This document shows, one piece after another, positions 56,801 to 64,000 of a DNA stretch of 64,000 nt (positions within the stretch are counted from its first letter, which is position 1; every line of letters starts with the position of its first letter). The notes beneath the pieces are model-generated. The model searched no databases, was not told where the DNA came from, and saw only the letters and a program-made list of their open reading frames with translations. This stretch comes from Roseihalotalea indica (GTDB lineage: Bacteria; Bacteroidota; Bacteroidia; Cytophagales; Cyclobacteriaceae), in NCBI RefSeq assembly GCF_022458895.1, contig NZ_JAINFL010000004.1:1-64000 (forward strand). Direction: 5' to 3'. The translations under genes and the position numbers were made by a program.

Positions 56801-59800
56801 CGTAATCAGCCATAACCCCCACATTACTCGGAGGATTCTTAACTCTAACTATTCCATTGATTGGATTACAAGAAGTTTGATCTGCCACAACTTCTACATC
56901 TGCACTCAGAAGATTAGGTGGATCTAAAACATTTTGAATTTCAACTTCTACAATAGTATTACATTTAGTCGTTGCATCTTGCAGGGTAAATTCATACGTA
57001 CCTGATGCTAATCGCCCAACTGTAAACGTAGATATGCCGGCAATGTGTGTCGAAGTTGAATCAGCACCAGGTATAGGGTAAGTAACTCCGTTTAAAGTCG
57101 CGTCAATGATTCGGTATTCTCCATACGGAGTAGTATCATCGGCCTTTTTAGACACTTCAAGAACGGTCTCCCCATTACTGTCTTCACAAAAAGAATTAGG
57201 AGTATTACTTGTTTCAGTAACTACCGGAGACTGGGCAATTGCTTTTACCTCAAATGATCGGGCATCTGATTGACATTCAAAAGGATCAACTCCGCCGGAA
57301 GCAATATACTGTTTCGCATCTACAATGATAACGGTGTACCAACCGGGTGCTAAATTTGAAATAATTCTTTTGTTATCAAATGGTGTTAGCGTTGGTGAAT
57401 CATTATTTAGTGTAAGGTAATTATTGGGGTCATCTAAATCTCCCGATGGGTCAATGTATTTTACGGCACCATCTTCTAACTTACCTTCAAACCAGTAATA
57501 GAAAAAGTCATCTTGACCATAGCCATTTAAGCTATATTTTGGAATAGTACTCAGAATAGTCGGGTCTACCTCTCCAGTAACCTGACCATTATAGAGTGAA
57601 GGATCACAAGTTGTCACATCAATAACTGATAGTGATGGAGGTGGTACTGGTGTAACATCAGAACCAACCGTTAGCGTAGTATCTACCGAGCAGCCCGTAT
57701 TATCATCAGTAATGACAATCGTGTATTTATCAGAACGGATTTGCTCAATGCGCGGCAGCGTCTCTCCTGAAAGTGGGTAATCAAGAGTTGCCCCTTTATA
57801 CCATTGATAAGAATAACTTCCTGAACCGCCAGTAACAGCTGTAACCTCTAATCCACCATCAGGATTAATACAGTCGTTTTGCTTATCCTCAATAATAGTG
57901 AAGGTCAAATTGTTAATAAAGCCACTACTCACTGTTATAGTATAAGGAACTGAGGGGCAAGTAGAATTATTGCTAGTGGCAAGTACGGTATATTGGCCCG
58001 GTTCAACACCAGTTAGCTGAGGTGACTGAGCCGCAGCATTTTCAGACAATAATATAGGGTCAGTCATATCATCACCCCTATACCATTGGAAAGTATAGTT
58101 TGATATATTATCAGGGGTATAGGTTGCCCCTCCATCTTCGGTAATTTCAATCGATGTTACTTCCGCAACCCCATTTGCCGGAGAACAATTAGTAGCATCA
58201 GTAGCGCCTAAAGTAAGCAGTATATCATCTCCACGGATGATATTATCATAGAGGTTTACTTGTTGACGACCAGTACACCCGGTTTCAATATTTTCAACCT
58301 CTAATATATATGTACCTTCCCCCAGATTATCTACTGAGAAACCATTGATAACCGCGTTAGGATTGTTATCCGTTATGGGTATATCGACGCCGTTATCTAA
58401 TTCGTACCAGTTGAAAACATAGCCTGTAGTATTGCCATTAATATCACCCCGCAATCCACCATTTTCATTATTTGAGTCACATGAGGTTTGTTCTACAACG
58501 TCGATATTGATACCAGCAACCGGGAAATCACGCATATCATCTACGAATACTTCTGCGGTATCAAGCGCTGCACACCCAAATCCATCGTTGCGAACTGCGC
58601 GAACAGAGTACCAGCCTACATCTAATCCATTAATCACTGATTGGTTCTGCCCTGAAATTAGGATAGCACTTCCATTACGGACGTTGGTTTTAGTGCCTTC
58701 ATACCAGTAATAAGTGTAGTTAGCAGTATCTGGTGCCGGACCTGAAGCGGATGCTAATAAACCAGCTTCAATTTGACCGCTAAATACGCCTGGAGTACAA
58801 TAGATTTGATCCTCAATTACGGAAGCCGTAACGGTTTCTTGGTAATCAGCTGACTCGTCGGCTAGGGTGTGGTATGCTACTGTAATACAACCGGTAGCAT
58901 TATTGTAAATTCGCACGACGTAGTTGCCGGCCTCAATGCCGCTCAGCGTATGGCCAGGTACTGGTTGCGTGGGGTACACCGTAGATGTATCTACACCAAC
59001 AAACCATTTGAATTGGTAGCCAGTTGTTACTCCACCCACCGTTACACCAAGAGCACCATTAGGGTTAGCCGGATTACAATTAGTTTGAGGGGTTTCATTA
59101 AAAGCAATCGTGCCGAAAGGTGTAATCTGATTGAGAATATCAAACGGTGCCGAGGCGGTAGAAATACAACGAGTCGCGATATTTTCAGCAATGGCATTGT
59201 AGCGTCCGGCTTCCAGTCCGGTAAATAAGCCGGTAGTATTGGTATCTACGATAGTGCTACCTTGCCGTAGGGTAAAACGATAACCCGCAGTTTCATTGGA
59301 TGCGCCTACTGAAATCTGTACTTCTCCGTTGGGCGCACAAGTTGTCTGATGTTGAAGAATATCAACGTTTGAGACATCAATCTGCGGTATGACAACATCC
59401 TCAGTTAGCGTGATAGCTTCACTAAATGTACAGCCTGAGCCTTTATCAGTGGCCACTACAGTATAGACGTTTGTCAGATTAGTACTGAGCGTATCGGGCG
59501 TGAAATAATCGGAGGCAACTACTACGGCCAAAGAGCCGCTCGTTACGGTGCCTCGGAACCACTGCCAGTCGTACTTGGTTGGGTCAGCCACCACAGCCGT
59601 AAGTTGCCCGTTGTAGGGGGCAGAACAGGCCGTTTGATCGTTAGCTACCTCAATGGTAATATCATCAATGCTTTTAGTGGTTTTAATTTCAAATGCTTCT
59701 CCACTAGAGTACAATCCACAATCATTAGTAGGGTCATAAGCACGTACTTCGTAAAAACCTTCATCCAGTTTATTAAATGATGGGTTATTACTGTAGGTAG

Positions 59801-62800
59801 TATCCTGTATAGGGCTTTGTTGAATGAGCATGAAGTCATAATCTGACACGCTGCCTTCCATTTGCACAGTGATACTGCCATTAGGGTTTTTACAGTTAGT
59901 ATTTCCAACAATTGTTAAATCCCTAATTTCAGGAAGTCCTAGTGTCATATCAATGGTTTCAGAGACGGAACAGCCGGTAAGTAGGTTCGTTACAACAACC
60001 TTATATATAATAGGTTGAAGGTTGGTAGCTGTATCTCCTACCGCTACACTATTTCCTTGTTGCTCTTCTTCCCACGAAATGCTGTAATCTGAATCACTGG
60101 GGCTAATTCCGTTTAATAGCACCCTTGCTTGTCCGTCGGCACTACCAGGAGCACAGCTTGACACCGGTTGAAGAGTCTCCAGTGAAACCACTTCCGTATC
60201 TGGCCAGTCTTCAAAACGTTCTACGCGTACGGTATCGGCTAAGCCTTGGCAGGTATACACGCCGTTATTGTAGGTTACTATTACCTCATAGATTCCTGAG
60301 TCAAGTTCAGTAACTAATGCATTGCTTCCTACTACATCTCCAGTGCTTATTTCAGTCCAGATAATATCATAGTCAGATTCTTGCAGTACAGTGCTATCAC
60401 CGGCAAACACCTGCACTTCACCATTATTAGAATTTGCCAATGCCCCAGGGCAGTTGCGGTTATCTCGTAGTTTAACAGCTAATACATCAAACGGGAAGGG
60501 ATTGACATCACTTGCAACAATAGTCGGAGTATCGTCACATTCCCGCACAGTACCATTAAGTTTGGTAAGGGGGTAAAAAGTCGAATTATCAATTTTGTTC
60601 CCCAGGCTATCGTATGGCCCTACATCGTTCAATGAGGCATACAGTGTGTAAGCACCTCGTGGGCCCGTAATTGTAAGTGTGGTATCAATAAATTCACCCG
60701 GTTGTAAACCACCGGGAATACTCAGATACTCAATGCTAAAGTGAGGGTCCGCATCAGTATTAGCATAAGGTTTCTGAGGATCATCACTATAGAATGAAAT
60801 GGGAATGGGCTTGGCTACATCTTCGTCGCCATTATTTTCAAAATATAAGCGAATCTGAAATTCTTGTTCCGGACAAACAGGTGGGGTTATTTCAGTGCTA
60901 TCTCCGACAAAGTCAAGCTTAGGTGCTGGAAACACCAGGTTACCACAATAACTGATTCGGGGCGATTGGTTTAGAAACTTATTGAGCGAAAATGTTGCGG
61001 TAGCGCTCGGGTTATTACATAACTGAGACATGCTCAGGTGGTGAGGTTGGGGAATTTTAGGAATGCTCAGGTCATCATTGATATTGACGTTGAAATAAGC
61101 ATATTGATTCCATACCCCTCGGGCAGGCACCCAGTAATTATTACCACCTGCTTTATATACCTTAATGTGTCCGTTTATTCTTGTTGAATTCGTAGCTGGT
61201 GCAGAACCATAGATATTTCTAGCCTGACCACATGAAACGATAATTTCAGTTTCGCCATCTCCATCTACATCGGCTACAATCGGGTAGTCGCCCTGAGTTT
61301 GAGAACTACAGAACGATCCATCCAACAGACCACTGACAATCTGACCACTAATACCATCAACAATGTATAGGTTAATTTCATCACGGTAGATAATTTCTGA
61401 GGCTCCGTCACCGTCAAAGTCAAATACCGTAGTTCCGGTAAATCCAGAAGAAGACTCCCAGAACTGATCATGATTAGCCCATTCCAGGTTCATGTCCTGA
61501 TCAAGTGCGTACAAACTGGAGCCTGACATAAAGGTTATTTCTAACTCAGGGTCATTATCAATATTAGCGATGTTGAGTGTGCCCACTCCTCTCATCCAGG
61601 TACATTGTTCACTATTACCACAGCCACCGTTATTTAGATCCCTAAAATTTCCCTTAATTCCACCATTAATAGTACTGCCTAGCCGCGAAACAATGAACAT
61701 TTTTACTTCATCATTTTGCAGATCCCAGAAGAAGACCGAAGTAGGACCATTTTGGTTACCAGTGGTACCTCCCATGACGACATCCAGAAAACCGTCACCA
61801 TTGTAATCTGCAATACTGGTCGCACTATAGGTTTGCCCACTCCACCCGGCATATTTAGGGTGATATCCTCCCGATCTATAATCGGCTGCTAGGGTGGCCG
61901 CATTATCCATATTCAGCACTTCGGTGAGTTTACCGCCGGCAATGTCTACTGAATAGATAATATGACCTACCACTAGCTCTAAGCCCTGGCAATCAGTACA
62001 GGCACCATTGGGAAGGATGTCGATGGCCACTGGTGCAGCGTTTAGTTCTGTTTCCCAGTTGTTGGCAGAAGGGTATTTTGAGGTGCCATGGCTACCTGCA
62101 ATCAATACATTACCGGTGGTAGCATCCCGGATTTCATTTACCTGATAAAGTTCAGCTTGTCCATCCAGATTGAAATCTGCCAAACCTAGAACTCTTCCAT
62201 TACCAGTAAAGGCAGATGTTTTTGTCCCCCAATAATTAGACAGGTCATGGTTGTAAGCTTTAATGCGTCCATTAAAATCAACTACGAAAATTTCTCCAAA
62301 ACCGTCACCATCCACATCACCTACAGTAGGGTAACCATAAGCAGTGCTTCCATGGTCAGTCTGACTTTCGATATCAGAAAGATCAGCCCCATTCAGAACA
62401 AAAATATTTCCATTATCAGAGTTAGTTGTGATTACTTCAGGAGTGCCATCATTATCAACATCAGCTACCATGGGCATACCAAATGCAGCGCTTGTGCGGT
62501 TGGCAGATGAATCCGCTGTTTGAATACTAAAAACGTTTCCCACAGGAAAGGCTTCGCAGTCAGGTTGAGTTACAATATAGTTATTTGGGTTATCAGGATC
62601 TGCCAAGCAATCACCATCATAGTAATCATAGAAACCGTCCCCATCATTGTCAATGCCATCGCCACAATCATTTTCGCAGAATACAGATGCTTTACAACCG
62701 CTTATCTCATCACGATCCTGGCAGTCAATTAGGCCGTCACCATCATTGTCAATCCCATCATTACAAATTTCCCCGCTACAAGTTGTTTGACACTTCGGAT

Positions 62801-63080
62801 CATTACAATCAGCCAGCCCATCGCCATCGTTATCGATTCCATCATTACAATTGATAGGAATGCCATTAACAACCCCTTCTGTTCTTTCCAAAATACAACT
62901 AGGAGCATTAATACAATCGCCATCCTTACAGTCAATCAGGCCATCACCATCATCGTCCACTCCATTGTTACAATTCTCCCCAGCTAGTGGAGTAATGCCC
63001 GGAGACTGAGCGTATGACTCATGAACATTCAATAGAATAAAAAACAGCGATGAAATGTAGATAATTAGAAAGCGCTTCAT
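53820..63080 (-). CDS. giant SprB-like secreted adhesin with type-B T9SS sorting domain
   Basis: A 3,086-residue single open frame. Residues 1-24 are a signal peptide (ending SYA before Gln). About 34-170 hold four Cys-flanked acidic repeats of the kind CNDGIDNDGDGLxDC, thrombospondin-3-like calcium sites. About 190-650 read as an FG-GAP/VCBS propeller with repeated DxDGDGxxE motifs. A CARDB-like stretch follows (about 690-870). About 875-2985 hold 22 repeats resembling the SprB repeat, each opening with a Cys and an NG/DG pair. The end (from about 2996) is a CHU_C domain, starting YNGISPNGDGNNDK, which is the type-B sorting signal for the type IX secretion system. It should be surface-exposed and may serve in adhesion or gliding. 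Confidence 0.93.
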   Translation of the reverse strand: MKRFLIIYISSLFFILLNVHESYAQSPGITPLAGENCNNGVDDDGDGLIDCKDGDCINAPSCILERTEGVVNGIPINCNDGIDNDGDGLADCNDPKCQTTCSGEICNDGIDNDGDGLIDCQDRDEISGCKASVFCENDCGDGIDNDGDGFYDYYDGDCLADPDNPNNYIVTQPDCEAFPVGNVFSIQTADSSANRTSAAFGMPMVADVDNDGTPEVITTNSDNGNIFVLNGADLSDIESQTDHGSTAYGYPTVGDVDGDGFGEIFVVDFNGRIKAYNHDLSNYWGTKTSAFTGNGRVLGLADFNLDGQAELYQVNEIRDATTGNVLIAGSHGTSKYPSANNWETELNAAPVAIDILPNGACTDCQGLELVVGHIIYSVDIAGGKLTEVLNMDNAATLAADYRSGGYHPKYAGWSGQTYSATSIADYNGDGFLDVVMGGTTGNQNGPTSVFFWDLQNDEVKMFIVSRLGSTINGGIKGNFRDLNNGGCGNSEQCTWMRGVGTLNIANIDNDPELEITFMSGSSLYALDQDMNLEWANHDQFWESSSGFTGTTVFDFDGDGASEIIYRDEINLYIVDGISGQIVSGLLDGSFCSSQTQGDYPIVADVDGDGETEIIVSCGQARNIYGSAPATNSTRINGHIKVYKAGGNNYWVPARGVWNQYAYFNVNINDDLSIPKIPQPHHLSMSQLCNNPSATATFSLNKFLNQSPRISYCGNLVFPAPKLDFVGDSTEITPPVCPEQEFQIRLYFENNGDEDVAKPIPISFYSDDPQKPYANTDADPHFSIEYLSIPGGLQPGEFIDTTLTITGPRGAYTLYASLNDVGPYDSLGNKIDNSTFYPLTKLNGTVRECDDTPTIVASDVNPFPFDVLAVKLRDNRNCPGALANSNNGEVQVFAGDSTVLQESDYDIIWTEISTGDVVGSNALVTELDSGIYEVIVTYNNGVYTCQGLADTVRVERFEDWPDTEVVSLETLQPVSSCAPGSADGQARVLLNGISPSDSDYSISWEEEQQGNSVAVGDTATNLQPIIYKVVVTNLLTGCSVSETIDMTLGLPEIRDLTIVGNTNCKNPNGSITVQMEGSVSDYDFMLIQQSPIQDTTYSNNPSFNKLDEGFYEVRAYDPTNDCGLYSSGEAFEIKTTKSIDDITIEVANDQTACSAPYNGQLTAVVADPTKYDWQWFRGTVTSGSLAVVVASDYFTPDTLSTNLTNVYTVVATDKGSGCTFSEAITLTEDVVIPQIDVSNVDILQHQTTCAPNGEVQISVGASNETAGYRFTLRQGSTIVDTNTTGLFTGLEAGRYNAIAENIATRCISTASAPFDILNQITPFGTIAFNETPQTNCNPANPNGALGVTVGGVTTGYQFKWFVGVDTSTVYPTQPVPGHTLSGIEAGNYVVRIYNNATGCITVAYHTLADESADYQETVTASVIEDQIYCTPGVFSGQIEAGLLASASGPAPDTANYTYYWYEGTKTNVRNGSAILISGQNQSVINGLDVGWYSVRAVRNDGFGCAALDTAEVFVDDMRDFPVAGINIDVVEQTSCDSNNENGGLRGDINGNTTGYVFNWYELDNGVDIPITDNNPNAVINGFSVDNLGEGTYILEVENIETGCTGRQQVNLYDNIIRGDDILLTLGATDATNCSPANGVAEVTSIEITEDGGATYTPDNISNYTFQWYRGDDMTDPILLSENAAAQSPQLTGVEPGQYTVLATSNNSTCPSVPYTITVSSGFINNLTFTIIEDKQNDCINPDGGLEVTAVTGGSGSYSYQWYKGATLDYPLSGETLPRIEQIRSDKYTIVITDDNTGCSVDTTLTVGSDVTPVPPPSLSVIDVTTCDPSLYNGQVTGEVDPTILSTIPKYSLNGYGQDDFFYYWFEGKLEDGAVKYIDPSGDLDDPNNYLTLNNDSPTLTPFDNKRIISNLAPGWYTVIIVDAKQYIASGGVDPFECQSDARSFEVKAIAQSPVVTETSNTPNSFCEDSNGETVLEVSKKADDTTPYGEYRIIDATLNGVTYPIPGADSTSTHIAGISTFTVGRLASGTYEFTLQDATTKCNTIVEVEIQNVLDPPNLLSADVEVVADQTSCNPINGIVRVKNPPSNVGVMADYEFLWFDDLAKYNSATSDRDADFVGDTWASRPAGRYYVFAINKTTGCISSYQMLEIKEDITETQVTISSISNTDCSGANEGTLTAEAEELQTDGTISTPGAGYRFEWYDDSNNLIHTDNGLLTSTITNLTSAPYRVEVRNLDLDCETVTARDTVDFEPVYPEFTAASADPTHVKTCDGDGRIEITEIFEDGSVIQSTDAAFSNYSFDWYQGDPTIPANQLPGNTNVQTDLLVDTYYIFVTNTSAGSNCRSINPLQVVLVDSIEYPLIYGAVDEHFTECTGVNEGEISVSIEELDGTVPATGYNIEWFEESSTVAFQTDPNATASTVSNLIAGDYKVVAVNNETGCRSDTARFTVNSIVAKPILTASKIADQTNCDPINGAAQVDNLTFLGVASPTSGYDFVWTEDDFATSISTGTYGLDANGETANSLPAGTYLIKAVNSTTGCESLPVQIVIEDSTQSLIVLLDNISDPIVACNPADDPEGSIEVEVLNSTDIITRWYAGAVITDPADSIVGFSNSLEIEDVVPGTYSVWVQDILSGCTTTRTYTIEGVAVPLTISTSATPVFSCITPNGQMAANVNGGSGNYRYRWIDSQGNVVTTSDNANLVTGMNSGTYTVQVSDRNEPDCATVEAEVTIQDTRGNDIVVEVTPDFPVTNCDVSNPNGQLSATVSGDLSRYDFFWYAGESTDGNPVAQGPTATELSPSTYSVVARDKVTGCLSDPFTTTVAAELDQQQLPVPLTELVSPVTRCTFPDGSALAVLDSALLDSTAVYEYAWYNENGREVFKSTRTNIVRELPVGDYFVRVTNLVTGCYSESEEITIPENIRPHDFEIVTTPSTCLEATGSVQVVFHENFKVVDIEWLTPNGYASHFFLKDQPPGLYEVTVTDDKGCKFTQTAQIESTIYTYNGISPNGDGNNDKFIISCIEDFVNNRVRIYNRAGTLVYENMNYDNNTSFFEGYGNRGLYIGGEKLPDGTYFYIIDKNNGDDPESGYLELIR
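54120..60460 (-). repeat. 22 diverged SprB-like protein repeats (coding repeat region)
   Basis: I counted 22 units by their opening Cys plus NG/DG core (for example TNCKNPNGSI, QTTCAPNGEV, PVTNCDVSNPNGQL). Each averages about 96 residues. Units usually close with GxYxVxV then a short TGC. The units differ at the DNA level, so they are old rather than freshly duplicated. Confidence 0.8.
62571..62981 (-). repeat. four thrombospondin-3-like calcium-binding repeats at the adhesin N-terminus
   Basis: Four tandem units, each with an N-G-D/N-D-D-G-D-G core flanked by cysteines, encoded by repeats that still resemble each other in DNA (CATCGCCATC-type words). They probably bind calcium and stiffen the N-terminus. 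Confidence 0.8.
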
Positions 63081-63486
63081 AGGCTATAAATCTTGAGAAG
63101 GAAAACTCCACCTAAAAGGTAGTTCTCTCAATTTGATAATTTCTGTAAAGTACGGTATTCTAAGCTCTCTATTAAATACTATATGGCAGGTAAAAATTAC
63201 AATGTATGTATTGCGTCAATTTGCCGTTTAGACTCAATATCATTTTGTATTTAAATAAGTTGATATTATTTTATATGTGTCTGTTTTTATGCAATATCTT
63301 CATAAAAATGTTGAACTTATTCTTTTACAATAATATTACTATTTGTGAATTATATAGACATTAATTGTATTTTAAAGTTTTTATTAAGTAAATATTACTC
63401 ATTTATAGGGTGAGTATAGATAGTTGCAGAAAGGTGATTTACAGGATATACACATAAATCTTTATCTTTGTTAAGGATACTGTATA
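63081..63486. other. divergent AT-rich intergenic region
   Basis: This 406-bp stretch lies between the adhesin (minus) and the beta-barrel gene (plus). It carries a -7 element for the plus-strand gene, listed separately. I found no exact TAnnTTTG on the minus strand for the adhesin and no gene. Confidence 0.5.
63463..63470 (+). promoter_or_regulatory. -7 promoter element of the beta-barrel gene at the window edge
   Basis: TATCTTTG matches TAnnTTTG exactly and lies 16 bp before the ATG at 63487. No good -33 element is seen. Confidence 0.55.
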
Positions 63487-64000
63487 ATGTGGATGAAATA
63501 CTTAGTTTTTGTATTATTAATATATATAAGTGCTGGAGTTAACGCGCAAACTATTCAAGTGGGGCCTAGTATAAGTGCTAGGCTGGCTACTTCGGTTTTT
63601 GACAACCCAGAAATAAAAGAATTCAATGTTGGACAGTGGGCGCCAGGATTTTCCGCCGGAGTGACCACCACTATGCAGGCCAGTAAAATTTTTGGGCTAA
63701 CAACTGAAGCATTATATCACTATCAAATCAAGCAAGTTAGTGGGACAGATAATTTTTCGTATTTCCGGGAGAAACTTCACTTTATTAAGGTTCCTGTTCT
63801 GCTCCAATATACTTACCCCATAAATCGTTTTCAGGCTTATGCATTGATTGGACCAGTAGTAAATTACTGGATCCGAGGGAAGGGAAAAGCTTTGGTTCCC
63901 GAGCTTGTAGAAGGTGATTTAGAAAATGGTGTTAATTATACAATTGCATTTGATGGCAACTCAGCAGTTGATCGGTTCTATGTTTCAGATCCTAATCGGT
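63487..64000 (+). CDS. outer-membrane beta-barrel protein, 3' truncated by the window end
   Basis: The frame is open from the ATG at 63487 to the window edge (171 codons). It starts with a signal peptide (VFVLLIYISAGVNA, cleaved before Gln), then alternating hydrophobic strands typical of the porin-like OMP_b-brl group (PF13568, PorT-like), for example IQVGPSISARLATSVFD and LHFIKVPVLLQYTYPI followed by FQAYALIGPVV. These proteins insert in the outer membrane. It is divergent from the giant adhesin gene. Met3 (63493) could also be the start. The C-terminal half is missing, so its exact family cannot be set. Confidence 0.82.
   Translation, partial: MWMKYLVFVLLIYISAGVNAQTIQVGPSISARLATSVFDNPEIKEFNVGQWAPGFSAGVTTTMQASKIFGLTTEALYHYQIKQVSGTDNFSYFREKLHFIKVPVLLQYTYPINRFQAYALIGPVVNYWIRGKGKALVPELVEGDLENGVNYTIAFDGNSAVDRFYVSDPNR

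Noticed and set aside
62571..62981. Short repeated DNA words, first taken for a CRISPR array
   Set aside because: They encode calcium-binding protein repeats within the adhesin frame, and no regular spacers or cas genes are present.

Overview
The window looks like a chromosomal segment of a Bacteroidota bacterium, most likely of the order Cytophagales. The evidence is a SusC/SusD pair, a PorP/SprF-family protein beside a 3,086-residue secreted protein with a type-B (gliding-motility-associated) C-terminal sorting domain, several exact matches to the Bacteroidota -7 promoter element TAnnTTTG, and few clear Shine-Dalgarno sequences. I see no phage, plasmid, insertion sequence or CRISPR array. 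Most genes are housekeeping or envelope functions; the most unusual content is at the two ends.

Layout. 75-6719 (minus strand): a tight six-gene surface-glycan operon, read from a YfhO-type membrane protein through a GT2 glycosyltransferase, a GNGPSLK-motif protein (possible GT42/DUF115-like transferase), a hexapeptide acyltransferase and an SpsF-like cytidylyltransferase to a NeuB-like nonulosonate synthase. It continues out of the window. 7068-17322: mixed single genes (GHL10 hydrolase, Tat-exported TIM-barrel protein, lipoprotein, DUF92 protein, M1 aminopeptidase, TlpA-like thioredoxin, AGCS symporter, small unknown, apt, SDR). 17654-22484: prkA-yeaH-spoVR operon behind a leader with three inverted repeats. 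22529-28215: a GHMP sugar kinase, then HAD phosphatase, site-2 protease and the mpgS-mpgP pair for the compatible solute mannosylglycerate. 28198-36818: ATP-dependent DNA ligase, lipoprotein, leuS, CHAD protein, degenerate HldD-like protein, PTPS/QueD-like enzyme and lpxB.

37093-44544: SusC/SusD, then cutC, an endonuclease/exonuclease/phosphatase protein and a Kelch protein. 44861-48458 (minus): tRNA-Leu(UAG) followed by tig-clpP-clpX, the classic folding/proteolysis cluster. 48642-52833: bifunctional (p)ppGpp synthetase/hydrolase, a Fur-family regulator and purA. 52830-63080 (minus): the giant SprB-like secreted protein and its PorP/SprF partner, separated by a 15-bp perfect hairpin. At the right edge (63487-64000) an outer-membrane beta-barrel gene begins and is cut by the window.

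The best candidates for something under-described are the NeuB/SpsF/GNGPSLK/YfhO glycan operon, the giant adhesin-PorP pair with its intergenic hairpin, and mannosylglycerate synthesis in this lineage. All functional calls come from reading motifs by eye; no database search was run. Four convergent gene pairs overlap at their 3' ends, and several start codons were moved from the longest open frame because promoter elements, signal peptides or family lengths favour a downstream start.
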